From Planococcus sp. ISL-110 (GTDB taxonomy: Bacteria; Bacillota; Bacilli; Bacillales_A; Planococcaceae): a DNA stretch of 64,000 nt. Shown here in pieces: positions 54,701 to 63,789 of the stretch (position 1 is its first letter; every line of letters begins with the position of its first letter). The position numbers were made by a program, and so were the translations under genes. The stretch lies in contig NZ_JAGGPX010000020.1 of the NCBI RefSeq assembly GCF_018613575.1, positions 1 through 64,000 of the forward strand, in the 5' to 3' direction. The notes beneath the pieces were generated by a model. It had not been told where the DNA came from. It did no database searches and saw only the letters and a list, made by a program, of their open reading frames with translations.

Positions 54701-54929
54701 AAAGAAAATCATGTTCAATGATGCAATGGAACAACTTGAGGAAATTGTCCGCCAGCTTGAACAGGGGGATGTTCCGCTTGAACAGGCGCTGACGCTTTAC
54801 CAGAAAGGCATGGAGCTTTCAAAAGTCTGCCACGATAAATTACAGAATGCGGAAAGCCAGTTGGTGACCATGATGAAAGACGGCAAAGAAGTGCCGGCTG
54901 ACATAGAAATGGGCGGGAATGCCAAATGA
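54690..54929 (+). CDS. xseB: exodeoxyribonuclease VII small subunit
   Basis: A 79-aa helical protein (MFNDAMEQLEEIVRQLEQGDVPLEQAL) that binds the coiled region of XseA. AGGAG lies upstream inside xseA. The 4-nt overlap with ispA suggests coupling. Confidence 0.93.
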   Translation: MMAEKKIMFNDAMEQLEEIVRQLEQGDVPLEQALTLYQKGMELSKVCHDKLQNAESQLVTMMKDGKEVPADIEMGGNAK

Positions 54930-55807
54930 ATTTAACCGAGTTCCGCGCCCATTATGAACCACTTATCCAACAGCAAATGGCTGAGCAGATCCTGTCTTTG
55001 TCGATTCCCGATTCGCTGAAAGAATCGATGCATTACTCGCTGCAGGCTGGCGGGAAACGGATTCGTCCGATTCTTCTGCTGGCCGTACTTCATGAGCTGA
55101 GCGGCCAGGAACACCCGGATGCCCTCAAAGTGGCGGCAGCAATTGAAATGATCCACACCTATTCACTGATCCATGATGATTTGCCTAGCATGGATAACGA
55201 CGACTTGCGGCGCGGCATGCCGACCAACCATAAAGTGTTTGGGGAAGCTGTCGCCATTCTTGCCGGCGATGCGCTGCTGACTTACAGCTTTGGCATCGTG
55301 GCACGCCTGCAGCATGTTTCAAGCGATGATAAAGTACGTCTGATTGATTTGATGAGCGTTTCGTCAGGAGCTGAAGGAATGGTCGGCGGGCAGGTGCTGG
55401 ATATTGAAGGCGAAGAGAAGCAGCTGACGCTGGAAGAACTAGAGCAGGTGCATCGCTTGAAAACAGGTGCGCTATTGACTTACAGCATTTTGGCCGGCGG
55501 CATCCTGGCGCAAGCTTCCAATGAAGAAATTATGGCGCTAAGCAGATTCGGTGAGCACCTGGGGCTTGCTTTCCAGATTCAGGACGATATCCTAGATGTA
55601 ACGGGAACTTCCCAAGAACTTGGAAAAACGGCTGGCAAAGATGAATTCAGCGAAAAAAGCACCTATCCAAGCCTGTTGACTTTGCCGAAAGCCAAGCAAA
55701 AGCTCGAATTTCATGCTTCTGAAGCCATTAATGCTCTTCAATCGCTAAAAGGTGAAAAAGCATTACTTTTACAATTAACACATTTGATTGTCCAAAGAAA
55801 AAGCTGA
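54926..55807 (+). CDS. ispA: farnesyl diphosphate synthase (geranyltranstransferase)
   Basis: A 293-aa all-helical trans-prenyltransferase condensing IPP with DMAPP and GPP. The first Asp-rich motif is HDDLPSMDNDDLRRG and the second is QDDILDVTG. GGKRIRPIL is the phosphate-binding part. It lies directly before dxs, so precursor supply and use are encoded together. Confidence 0.93.
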   Translation: MNLTEFRAHYEPLIQQQMAEQILSLSIPDSLKESMHYSLQAGGKRIRPILLLAVLHELSGQEHPDALKVAAAIEMIHTYSLIHDDLPSMDNDDLRRGMPTNHKVFGEAVAILAGDALLTYSFGIVARLQHVSSDDKVRLIDLMSVSSGAEGMVGGQVLDIEGEEKQLTLEELEQVHRLKTGALLTYSILAGGILAQASNEEIMALSRFGEHLGLAFQIQDDILDVTGTSQELGKTAGKDEFSEKSTYPSLLTLPKAKQKLEFHASEAINALQSLKGEKALLLQLTHLIVQRKS

Positions 55808-55893
55808 TTTCTAAGGCTCTGATTTGTACATTCGCTGTGTATTGATATAAAATGAACAGACAGTCTGAAGGAAAATTTTATAAAAGGTGCGTG

Positions 55894-57804
55894 ATGGCAA
55901 TGGATCTTCATTCGATTACTGGTCCATCTTTCTTAAAAGAGCTGAATACCAAACAGCTTGAAGTATTAAGTGAAGATATAAGACGGTTTCTAATAGAAAA
56001 TTTATCAAGAACAGGCGGGCATATCGGTCCGAATCTCGGTGTCGTGGAACTGACAGTTGCGCTCCACAAAGTATTCGACAGCCCGTCCGACAAGTTTATC
56101 TGGGACGTGGGGCATCAGTCCTATGTTCACAAAATTTTGACTGGCAGAGCCAGCCAATTCGATACCCTGCGTCAATTTAAAGGCCTCTGCGGATTTCCGA
56201 AACGCAATGAAAGCGATCACGATGTCTGGGAAACCGGCCATAGCTCGACTTCATTGTCGGCAGCGATGGGAATGGCTGCAGCACGTGACATTAAAAAAGA
56301 CAGCAACCATGTCATCCCGATTATCGGTGACGGGGCATTAACAGGCGGTATGGCCTTTGAAGCGCTTAACCATATTGGCCATGCGAAAACGGATATGGTC
56401 ATCATTCTCAATGACAACGAAATGTCCATCGCTCCAAATGTCGGTGCCATGCACAGTATGCTTGGCCGGATGCGGACAGCTGGAAAATACAATAAAGTCA
56501 AAGATGATCTGGAATATCTATTGAAAAAAGTTCCTGCAGTCGGCGACAGACTCGCGTCAACAGCTGAACGGGTAAAAGATTCCTTGAAATATCTTGTGGT
56601 TTCAGGAATGTTCTTCGAAGAAATGGGCTTTACCTATTTGGGGCCAATCGATGGCCACGACCTGGAAGAGCTGGAAGAAAATCTTCGCTATGCCAAGAAA
56701 ACAAAAGGACCAGTTCTGCTGCATGTCGTTACGAAAAAAGGCAAAGGCTTCTTGCCTGCAGAACAGGATGTAATTGGAACGTGGCATGGCATCGGACCTT
56801 ATAAGATGGAAACCGGAGATTTAGTGAAGTCTTCTTCAAAAGCGCCTTCATGGAGCGGCCTGGTAGCGGAAACTGTCCGCAAGCTGGCTCGCACAGATGA
56901 ACGGATTGTGGCGATTACGCCAGCCATGCCAGTCGGTTCGAAACTCGAAGGGTTTGCTTCAGAATTCCCTGACCGCATGTTTGATGTCGGGATTGCAGAA
57001 CAGCATGCTACAACAATGGCTGCTGGATTGGCGACACAGGATATGAAACCATTCCTGGCTATTTATTCCACATTCCTGCAGCGCGCGTATGATCAGGTGG
57101 TTCACGATATCTGCCGCCAAAATTTAAATGTCTTTATCGGGATCGACCGTTCCGGCCTGGTTGGGGCAGATGGTGAAACGCATCAAGGCGTATTCGACAT
57201 CGCGTTCCTGCGCCATTTGCCAAATATGGTCATCATGATGCCAAAAGACGAAAATGAAGGCCAACATATGGTCAAAACAGCCATCGATTACAATGGCGGA
57301 CCGATCGCCCTTCGCTATCCAAGAGGCAACGGCTTAGGTGTGCCGATGGACGAAGAGCTTCAAGCCTTGCCGATCGGTTCATGGGAAGTGCTGAAAAGTG
57401 GAACTGATGCGGTAATCTTGACGTTTGGTACAACCATTCCGATGGCATTGCATGCAGCAGAACAATTGCTTGAGCAAGGCATTTCAGTCCAAGTAGTGAA
57501 TGCCCGTTTCATCAAACCGATGGATCAGGCGATGCTGCACCGCATCTTTGAGCGCAAAATCCCAGTGGTGACGATCGAGGAAGCCGTTCTTCAAGGTGGA
57601 TTCGGCAGTGCTGTTCTGGAATTTGCACAGGAAAATGATTACCGCGAGTCTGCTATTGACCGTTTGGGCATTCCGGATCAATTTATCGAACATGGCGACG
57701 TCTCTGAATTGATGGATGAAATTCATTTGAACAGCGATGAAGTTGTCCGTGTCGTTAAAAAATTGACGCAAGCCCAAAAGCAGGCAGGTTCGACTATTCT
57801 ATGA
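55894..57804 (+). CDS. dxs: 1-deoxy-D-xylulose-5-phosphate synthase
   Basis: A 636-aa thiamine-diphosphate enzyme joining pyruvate and glyceraldehyde-3-phosphate, the first MEP step. It has [26 protein letters not shown], the ThDP motif [16 protein letters not shown]...[10 protein letters not shown], and [10 protein letters not shown] start at ATG 55894 (AAAAGG 6 nt upstream); ATG 55900 is also possible. The frame extends to 55852 without a site. It overlaps tlyA by 4 nt. Confidence 0.95.
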   Translation: MAMDLHSITGPSFLKELNTKQLEVLSEDIRRFLIENLSRTGGHIGPNLGVVELTVALHKVFDSPSDKFIWDVGHQSYVHKILTGRASQFDTLRQFKGLCGFPKRNESDHDVWETGHSSTSLSAAMGMAAARDIKKDSNHVIPIIGDGALTGGMAFEALNHIGHAKTDMVIILNDNEMSIAPNVGAMHSMLGRMRTAGKYNKVKDDLEYLLKKVPAVGDRLASTAERVKDSLKYLVVSGMFFEEMGFTYLGPIDGHDLEELEENLRYAKKTKGPVLLHVVTKKGKGFLPAEQDVIGTWHGIGPYKMETGDLVKSSSKAPSWSGLVAETVRKLARTDERIVAITPAMPVGSKLEGFASEFPDRMFDVGIAEQHATTMAAGLATQDMKPFLAIYSTFLQRAYDQVVHDICRQNLNVFIGIDRSGLVGADGETHQGVFDIAFLRHLPNMVIMMPKDENEGQHMVKTAIDYNGGPIALRYPRGNGLGVPMDEELQALPIGSWEVLKSGTDAVILTFGTTIPMALHAAEQLLEQGISVQVVNARFIKPMDQAMLHRIFERKIPVVTIEEAVLQGGFGSAVLEFAQENDYRESAIDRLGIPDQFIEHGDVSELMDEIHLNSDEVVRVVKKLTQAQKQAGSTIL

Positions 57805-58622
57805 ACAAACCTAAAAAAGAACGTGTAGATGTCCTGTTGGTTGAACAGGGCATCTGTGAAACGCGTGAAAAAGCAAAAAGGGCCATTATGGCCGGGATCA
57901 TCTATTCGGGTTCCGAACGCATGAACAAGCCAGGTGAAAAAATCCTGGAAGATGCACCACTGCAGATGAAAGGCAACGACTTGAAATATGTCAGCCGCGG
58001 CGGCCTGAAGCTTGAAAAAGCCCTTCAGGAATTTGATCTTTCGGTGGACGGCAAACTGATGTTGGACATTGGCTCATCGACAGGCGGCTTTACGGATTGT
58101 GCTCTTCAAAACGGCGCTAAGCATTGCTATGCGCTGGATGTCGGCTATAACCAATTAGCCTGGAAGATTCGTCAGGATGAACGCGTGACGGTGATGGAGC
58201 GGGTGAATTTCCGCCATTCCAAACCCGAGGATTTTGTTCAAGGGCTGCCGGAATTTGCGACAATCGATGTTTCGTTCATTTCCTTGCGAATCATCTTTCC
58301 GGTCTTAAAGCAAGTGTTGGTTCCAGGCGGCGATGTAATTGCGCTGGTCAAGCCTCAGTTTGAAGCCGGTAGGGAAAATGTCGGAAAAAAAGGCATTATC
58401 CGCGATCCGAAAATCCATCGCGATGTGCTACTGAAAGTTGGTAAGTTTGCCGTCGATTCCGGCTTTCATGTAAAAAATATGTCGTTCTCACCAATCACTG
58501 GTGGAGAAGGCAATATTGAGTTTCTATTCCACCTTCAATCCGCTGCTGAAGGCAGTGAAATAGCCGGTGTCTCTGAGCCGTTGATCAACGAAACAGTAGC
58601 ATCGGCACACAAAACATTGTAA
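57801..58622 (+). CDS. tlyA: TlyA family rRNA methyltransferase (YqxC)
   Basis: A 273-aa protein with an N-terminal S4 RNA-binding domain ([25 protein letters not shown]) and a Rossmann-type FtsJ-like methyltransferase domain ([16 protein letters not shown] loop, [13 protein letters not shown]). TlyA members 2-prime-O-methylate rRNA. The dxs-yqxC-ahrC-recN order is preserved. Confidence 0.9.
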   Translation: MNKPKKERVDVLLVEQGICETREKAKRAIMAGIIYSGSERMNKPGEKILEDAPLQMKGNDLKYVSRGGLKLEKALQEFDLSVDGKLMLDIGSSTGGFTDCALQNGAKHCYALDVGYNQLAWKIRQDERVTVMERVNFRHSKPEDFVQGLPEFATIDVSFISLRIIFPVLKQVLVPGGDVIALVKPQFEAGRENVGKKGIIRDPKIHRDVLLKVGKFAVDSGFHVKNMSFSPITGGEGNIEFLFHLQSAAEGSEIAGVSEPLINETVASAHKTL

Positions 58623-58650
58623 ACACATTCCAACAGGGATGTGTTTTCTT
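58623..58650 (+). terminator. terminator of the xseA-tlyA operon
   Basis: AACACATTCC pairs with GGGATGTGTT (one mismatch), then T-rich. Confidence 0.75.
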
Positions 58651-58662
58651 CTAGCTATATAA

Positions 58663-58836
58663 GTTGAACTAATGATCTTTCATTTCCGATATTCTGCAAA
58701 ACAGCTGCGCTCCCAGGTCCACAGGGGGTGGTCATGCAGTTGGCGAGTACCAAACCTCCCCATTGTTCTGCTCCTTGCGGGGCCTTATCATGTGAGCCAT
58801 GCGTGGTGTATAAAATGGTGATTTACGAGTTCAACT
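58663..58836. repeat. 174-bp inverted-repeat-bounded element before argR
   Basis: AGTTGAACT (58663-58671) and its exact complement AGTTCAACT (58828-58836) bound a GC-rich, structured-looking interior. This includes CAGCTGCGCTCC, CACAGGGGGTGG and TGCTCCTTGCGGGGCC. No frame is coding. It could be a MITE-like repeat or a structured RNA. The remaining part of this 360-nt gap holds nothing else recognised, except the ArgR-like box near its end. Confidence 0.45.
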
Positions 58837-58948
58837 CATGGAGTGAACATAGCAATGAGGCCTGTTATTTCTTGATCAGACTCTAGAGCTGCATGAAGTC
58901 TTAGGCTTTTCTTGTCTTATGTATGAAATAACTGTAGGATATTAAGTA

Positions 58949-58967
58949 TATGGAATAAATATTCACT
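58949..58967 (+). promoter_or_regulatory. possible ARG box upstream of argR
   Basis: TATGGAATAAATATTCACT resembles the Bacillus ARG box CATGAATAAAAATKCAAKT (GAATAAA.ATTCA core). It lies 14 nt before the regulator gene, in a place suited to autoregulation. Confidence 0.4.
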
Positions 58968-58981
58968 CAAGGGGGAACACC

Positions 58982-59431
58982 ATGAATAAGGGACAGCGCC
59001 ACATTAAAATACGCGATCTCATTTCGAATCGTGAAATTGAAACGCAGGATGAGCTGGTGGACTTGCTGAAGTCGGCTGGGTACGAAGTGACACAAGCCAC
59101 CGTATCGCGTGATATAAAAGAATTGCATTTGGTGAAAGTTCCACTTCAGGATGGCCGTTATAAATACAGTCTGCCTGCAGACCAACGCTTTAATCCCATG
59201 CAGAAATTGCACCGTGCGTTGACGGACGCTTTTGTCAGCATTGACGGAGCGAGCCATTTTCTGGTCATGAAAACATTGCCGGGCAATGCCCACGCCATCG
59301 GATCGCTTATCGACCATTTGGACTGGGAAGAGATTCTCGGGACCATTTGCGGAGATGATACGTGCCTGATCATCTGCAGAGACACCGAACATCGTGAAAT
59401 TCTAAAACAGCGTTTAATTGAAATGCTTTAA
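58982..59431 (+). CDS. argR: arginine repressor ArgR/AhrC
   Basis: A 149-aa hexameric regulator of arginine synthesis and breakdown genes. The N-terminal winged helix contains [15 protein letters not shown]. The C-terminal arginine-binding domain contains [15 protein letters not shown] and [20 protein letters not shown] precedes the ATG. It sits between tlyA and recN, as in Bacillus (ahrC). Confidence 0.94.
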   Translation: MNKGQRHIKIRDLISNREIETQDELVDLLKSAGYEVTQATVSRDIKELHLVKVPLQDGRYKYSLPADQRFNPMQKLHRALTDAFVSIDGASHFLVMKTLPGNAHAIGSLIDHLDWEEILGTICGDDTCLIICRDTEHREILKQRLIEML

Positions 59432-59447
59432 GAAGAGGTGAACGGAA

Positions 59448-61145
59448 ATGCTTCGGGAATTGGACATACGCAATTTTGCTATTATCGATGCCTTGACCGT
59501 CAGTTTTTCAGAAGGACTGACAGTATTGACAGGAGAAACCGGTGCCGGAAAATCCATCATCATTGACGCTGTCCATCTTTTGGCTGGCGGCCGCGGAAGC
59601 CAGGAGTTTATTCGGCATGGTGCCAAAAAGTCGGAAATCGAAGGGCTGTTTTCATTGGAAGACGAGCAGCATCCGGTATTTCGCAAGTTAGAGGAATTCG
59701 GCATCACTTGGAGTGATGGCGATATTTTGCTGCGCCGTGAATTGAACGACAAAGGGAAAAATGTTTGCCGCATCAATGGCAAGCTGGTGACCATTTCCAT
59801 TCTTCGTGAGGTCGGTGCTTCGCTTATCGACATCCACGGCCAGCATGAGACACAGGAATTGATGGATGAAAAACAGCATCTCCATCTGCTGGATCAATTT
59901 GCTGGAAAAACCCTGATCAAATCAAAAGACAGCTACAGCCACACATTCGATAAATATACAAAATTAAAACGCGAGTTTTCATCTTATACGGAAAACGAGC
60001 AGCAAATTGCGCAACGCATTGATTTGCTGACGTTCCAGCTACAGGAAATCGAAGCAGCAGAATTGGTTATTGGCGAAGAAGAGGAACTAGTACAGGAACG
60101 CAAAAAGCTGCAAAATTTCAATAAAATCTATGAATCGATTTCAGCAGCACACGAAGCGATCCAGGGCGAAAGCAAAGGTCTGGATTGGGTAGGCTCGGCT
60201 ATGTCTGAACTGGAACATGCTGCCGCAGTAGATGAAACCTTTACAGATTCTTCAGAAACCCTGTCGAGTGCTTTTTACCTGATTCAAGACACGGGAACAG
60301 AAATCAAGCGGATTTTGGATGATATGGAATTCGATCCTGCCCGGTTAAACGAAATCGAGCAACGCTTGGCCGTCATTCAGTCTTTAAAAAGAAAATATGG
60401 TGCTTCTGTTGAAGACATTTTGCTGTATCATGAGAAGCAGACAGATGAGTTGGATAAATTGGTCAACCGTGATCAACGCTATCAGCTGGATCAGGAAAAG
60501 CTAAAGGAGTTAACCGCAGATTTGCGAGTTGAAGCGGAAGAGCTGACAATTCTCCGCCGGAAAGCCGCGAAAAGCCTGGGCAAGGCCATCATGGAGCAAT
60601 TAAAGGAATTACATATGGCTAAAGCATCGTTTGAAGTGAACTTTTCTGTATTGCCGAATGGCCGGTTTGACCGGAATGGCCATGATTCGATTTCCTTCTA
60701 TATCTCGACAAATCTCGGTGAGCCACTGAAACCATTAACCAAAGTAGCATCAGGCGGAGAATTGTCCCGTATGATGCTGGCGTTGAAAACCATTTTTTCC
60801 AAGCACCAAGGCATTACTTCCATTATTTTCGACGAAGTGGATACTGGCGTCAGCGGTAGGGTCGCACAGGCGATTGCTGAGAAGATTGCAGCCATTTCGG
60901 TCCATTCCCAAGTGCTGTGCATCTCGCATCTGCCTCAAGTTGCGGCAATGGCCGATCAGCATTTATTCATTGAGAAGAAAGTCGATAAGCAGCGGACAAC
61001 CACTGCCGTCAACGAACTGGATGGACGTGAACGAACAGAAGAAATGAGCCGAATGCTGTCAGGTGCCGAGATCACGGATCTGACCCTTCAGCACGCGGAA
61101 GAATTGCTGTCACTAGCAGCGGACCGGAAACTACTGATGAAATAA
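59448..61145 (+). CDS. recN: DNA repair protein RecN
   Basis: A 565-aa SMC-like ATPase acting early in double-strand-break repair. It has Walker A TGETGAGKSIIID and a central coiled region. The signature is VASGGELSRMMLALK, Walker B SIIFDEVDTGVSG and the H-loop CISHLPQVAA. It starts 16 nt after argR. In B. subtilis spoIVB follows; here spo0A follows after only 88 nt. Confidence 0.94.
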   Translation: MLRELDIRNFAIIDALTVSFSEGLTVLTGETGAGKSIIIDAVHLLAGGRGSQEFIRHGAKKSEIEGLFSLEDEQHPVFRKLEEFGITWSDGDILLRRELNDKGKNVCRINGKLVTISILREVGASLIDIHGQHETQELMDEKQHLHLLDQFAGKTLIKSKDSYSHTFDKYTKLKREFSSYTENEQQIAQRIDLLTFQLQEIEAAELVIGEEEELVQERKKLQNFNKIYESISAAHEAIQGESKGLDWVGSAMSELEHAAAVDETFTDSSETLSSAFYLIQDTGTEIKRILDDMEFDPARLNEIEQRLAVIQSLKRKYGASVEDILLYHEKQTDELDKLVNRDQRYQLDQEKLKELTADLRVEAEELTILRRKAAKSLGKAIMEQLKELHMAKASFEVNFSVLPNGRFDRNGHDSISFYISTNLGEPLKPLTKVASGGELSRMMLALKTIFSKHQGITSIIFDEVDTGVSGRVAQAIAEKIAAISVHSQVLCISHLPQVAAMADQHLFIEKKVDKQRTTTAVNELDGRERTEEMSRMLSGAEITDLTLQHAEELLSLAADRKLLMK

Positions 61146-61233
61146 GCTGGTAGGCCAGTCTAGGAAAAGTCGATCCTATTGCCTGCCGGCTGCATCGTTA
61201 TCTACCAGAGTCAGTCACCAAGGAGAGAGTCGA

Positions 61234-62007
61234 ATGGACAAAATAAAAATCGCAATTGCAGATGATAATCGCGAATTGGTCGGACTGATGAAAGATTATT
61301 TAAATGCACAGCCTAATATGGAAGTGGTGGATGTTGCTTATAACGGCAAGACCTGCATTGAGATGCTGCAAAATCTGCCCCTCGATATCTTGCTGTTGGA
61401 CATCATTATGCCTTATCTGGATGGCATTGCCGTGTTGGATGCCATTAAGGAAAACGGTGATTTGCAGGGCATTGACGTCATTATGCTGTCTGCATTCGGT
61501 CAAGAATCGATTATGAGCCAGGCAGCCGAATACGGAGCATCCTATTTCATCATGAAGCCTTTTGAAGCTGATCGATTGGTTGTGCAGATCAATCATATTA
61601 TGAGTACACGGACCAGCATGTCGGGGCAACTGAGCAGCCGGCTGACAAAAGAGGATCGGATTACCAATATGGTCAAAGATATCGGGATACCACCGCATCT
61701 GAAGGGCTATAATTATTTGAAGGAAGCGGTCTCGCTCGTATTGGAGCAGCCTGAAATCCTCAATAAAGTCACCAAAGTGCTGTATCCCGGAATTGCCGCC
61801 AAATTTGACACGACCCCGACTCGAGTCGAAAGATCGATCCGACATGCAATCGAACAGGTGTGGAATCGCCATGAAACCGTCGATCATATCTCCAAAATCT
61901 TCGGTTACAGCGTTGCGCATCTTGAATCAAAACCCACTAATTCTGAATTCATTGCAATGGTCGCGGATAGCCTGCGGCTGGAAATGCGAAATGAAAAAGA
62001 TCAATAA
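61234..62007 (+). CDS. spo0A: response regulator Spo0A
   Basis: A 257-aa master regulator. The receiver domain has acidic residues D10-D11, phosphoacceptor D56 (LLLDIIMPYLDG), the Ser/Thr switch in MLSAFGQE and K in MKPF. The C-terminal DNA-binding domain is complete (TTPTRVERSIRHAIEQVWNR, IFGYSVAHLESKPTNSEFIAMVAD). Length and key residues are intact although sporulation genes normally around it are gone. This points to a retained non-sporulation role, such as growth-phase or surface-growth control; that is an inference. AAGGAGAG precedes the ATG. Confidence 0.94.
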   Translation: MDKIKIAIADDNRELVGLMKDYLNAQPNMEVVDVAYNGKTCIEMLQNLPLDILLLDIIMPYLDGIAVLDAIKENGDLQGIDVIMLSAFGQESIMSQAAEYGASYFIMKPFEADRLVVQINHIMSTRTSMSGQLSSRLTKEDRITNMVKDIGIPPHLKGYNYLKEAVSLVLEQPEILNKVTKVLYPGIAAKFDTTPTRVERSIRHAIEQVWNRHETVDHISKIFGYSVAHLESKPTNSEFIAMVADSLRLEMRNEKDQ

Positions 62008-62017
62008 AATTTCACAA

Positions 62018-62060
62018 AACTTTCTGATCGCTATAACCGCGAAAAGAAAGTTTTTTTTGC
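62018..62060 (+). terminator. terminator of spo0A
   Basis: AAAACTTTCT pairs with AGAAAGTTTT, ending in T8. Confidence 0.8.
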
Positions 62061-62295
62061 ATTCCGAGAAAATATTCAGCCTGAAAAAACAGCATATTCC
62101 AAGCTTTTCACAGCCGAATAACCAAATTGAGTTTGCCAGACGAGTGGATTTTCACTTTTAAAAGGAAGGAATATTGTTTAAGGATGGCGAAATAAAGGAA
62201 AAGGTTAAGACGCTGTTGTTCTGGTCAAAAGAAAAATAGACAGCAATATTAGTGCAAAACGGCAGATTCAGCATAGTGAAAAGAGGCGAGCGCAA

Positions 62296-62427
62296 TTGCA
62301 ATTGATCAGGCAAATTGATGACTACTTTTTAGGGAATGGCGAAGGAACTATCGTCGACCGGCTGTATTTTTACGGTGTTTATTGCGTTGCCATTTTGATT
62401 ACTTTGTTTACTATGCTGTCTTTGTAA
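62296..62427 (+). CDS. possible 43-aa single-helix membrane protein
   Basis: The TTG at 62296 follows AGAGGCGAG and gives MQLQLIRQIDDYFLGNGEGT then a membrane helix (FYGVYCVAILITLFTMLSL). The amino-acid pattern is protein-like and the gap after spo0A is otherwise empty. Another start (TTG at 62302) is equally possible. No family recognised. Confidence 0.35.
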   Translation: MQLIRQIDDYFLGNGEGTIVDRLYFYGVYCVAILITLFTMLSL

Positions 62428-62548
62428 TGAAACTAAAAAACTCACCTATAAATGATCCGGCCTAGACTAACATAATTAAATGGGACAATATAAAACACCT
62501 TCGAGATGGTACACTTTTAACAAGTACTCAAATCGGAGGTGTTTTTGC

Positions 62549-62866
62549 ATGGGCAAAAACGTATATTCAAGCGAAACAAAATGGGCCGTTGTTAAAGATA
62601 AATTAACTGGCCAACTAACCAATAAGGAAATTATGGAGAAGTATGGGATTAAAAACGACTCCCAAATTAAGACATGAATGAGATGGTATCGGAATAATGA
62701 AATGCACCGTTTCGACCAGCCGATTGGAAAGCAATATACCTATGGACACGGGCCGGAATTCGCCAGTGAAATGGAAAAGAAAGATCGCCAGAATGCGCAT
62801 TTAAAAATGGAGAATGACATCTTAAAAAAGTATTTGGAGATCAAAAAGGAGTTGAAAAAGGAGTAG
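62549..62866 (+). pseudogene. IS3-family orfA with in-frame TGA
   Basis: The helix-turn-helix protein of the IS reads GKNVYSSETKWAVVKDKL...YGIKNDSQIKT, then TGA (62675-62677), then MRWYRNNEMHRFDQPIG...KKYLEIKKELKKE in the same frame. Homologues have Trp at this point (KTWMRWY), so TGG became TGA. The ATG at 62549 has CGGAGG. Without the full orfA, the normal OrfAB transposase cannot be made. Confidence 0.85.
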
Positions 62867-62874
62867 TTCTCCAA

Positions 62875-63714
62875 TTGGTGGAAACCTACCGCAAGAAGTA
62901 TACCGTCACAGCGATTCTCTCTGCATTAAGCGTGCCACGCTCTACTTATTACCGGTGGCTGGCCGACGGCTCTACTAGTAAGTTGACGCAAGTGGAGAAA
63001 GACATTATCGCCATATGCAAGAAAACAAAATACCGCTTTGGCCATCGAAAAATCAAAAAAATACTCAATAAAGACTACAAGACCAACAAGCATCGCAATA
63101 TGGTTCAGCGCATCATGCAAAAACACAACCTGCAATGTCGGGTCAAGAAGAAACGGAAATGGAAATCACAAGGCGAATCGGTCATTGTGGCACCCAACTT
63201 ATTGGAACGGAATTTCAGCGCCGCTGCTCCAAACGAGAAATGGGTGACGGATATTACTTATATCCAATACGGAAGCTCGACGCTCTATCTGTCGACGATC
63301 ATGGACCTGTACAACAACGAAATCGTTGCTTACAAGCTCTACGATCACCAGCAGACACCACTCGTCGTCGATACATTGAATGAGGCACTAGAATTGCGAG
63401 GCTACCCCGAGGGGATTATCATCCACTCCGATCAGGGAAGTGTCTACACGTCGTATGCCTATCAGGACTTGATCAAGGAGAAACACGCGGTGAGCAGTAT
63501 GTCGCGACGCGGAAACTGTTGGGACAACGCAGTAATCGAATCGTTTCACTCGAATATCAAATCGGAAGAATTTCAGTACGTCAAATTCAATTCGTTGAAT
63601 AATCTTCAAGTTGTAGAGAAAGTGATCGAATACATTCGGTACTATAATGAAGATCGGATTCTAGAAAAATTAGGCTACCTGGCACCCAAGGAATATGGGG
63701 CGCAAGCAGCCTAA
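62875..63714 (+). CDS. IS3-family transposase OrfB
   Basis: A 279-aa integrase-fold transposase part. It has an HTH_21 segment (RFGHRKIKKILNKDY) and the rve domain with DDE residues in WVTDITYIQYG (D), IIHSDQGSVYTS (D) and NAVIESFHSNIKSE (E, with spacing usual in IS3). It lies in the -1 frame relative to orfA and is normally expressed by frameshifting near the A-rich GAAAAAGGAG at the orfA end. Frame intact. Confidence 0.9.
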   Translation: MVETYRKKYTVTAILSALSVPRSTYYRWLADGSTSKLTQVEKDIIAICKKTKYRFGHRKIKKILNKDYKTNKHRNMVQRIMQKHNLQCRVKKKRKWKSQGESVIVAPNLLERNFSAAAPNEKWVTDITYIQYGSSTLYLSTIMDLYNNEIVAYKLYDHQQTPLVVDTLNEALELRGYPEGIIIHSDQGSVYTSYAYQDLIKEKHAVSSMSRRGNCWDNAVIESFHSNIKSEEFQYVKFNSLNNLQVVEKVIEYIRYYNEDRILEKLGYLAPKEYGAQAA

Positions 63715-63757
63715 TGAAGGTGTTTTATATGTGTCTCAAATCGCTATGTCAGTCTAG

Positions 63758-63789
63758 CCAATGAGATTGCAGCTCATTGGTTTTTTTTA
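63758..63789 (+). terminator. terminator at the right end of the IS
   Basis: CCAATGAG pairs with CTCATTGG, followed by T8-9. The left arm begins with the last three bases of the IS, so the IS junction runs through the stem. Confidence 0.7.

Larger units (their letters stand above)
62456..63760 (+). mobile_element. IS3-family insertion sequence (IS150-like), orfA nonsense-mutated
   Basis: About 1.3 kb with imperfect inverted ends. The left end CTAGACTAACATA...TATAAAACACCTTC matches the reverse complement of the right end CTAGACTGACATA...TATAAAACACCTTC. ATGA occurs directly outside both ends (62452-62455, 63761-63764), a likely 4-bp duplication. It encodes orfA and orfB in the -1 relation usual for IS3. 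The left end differs by small insertions, so its exact base is uncertain. Confidence 0.8.
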
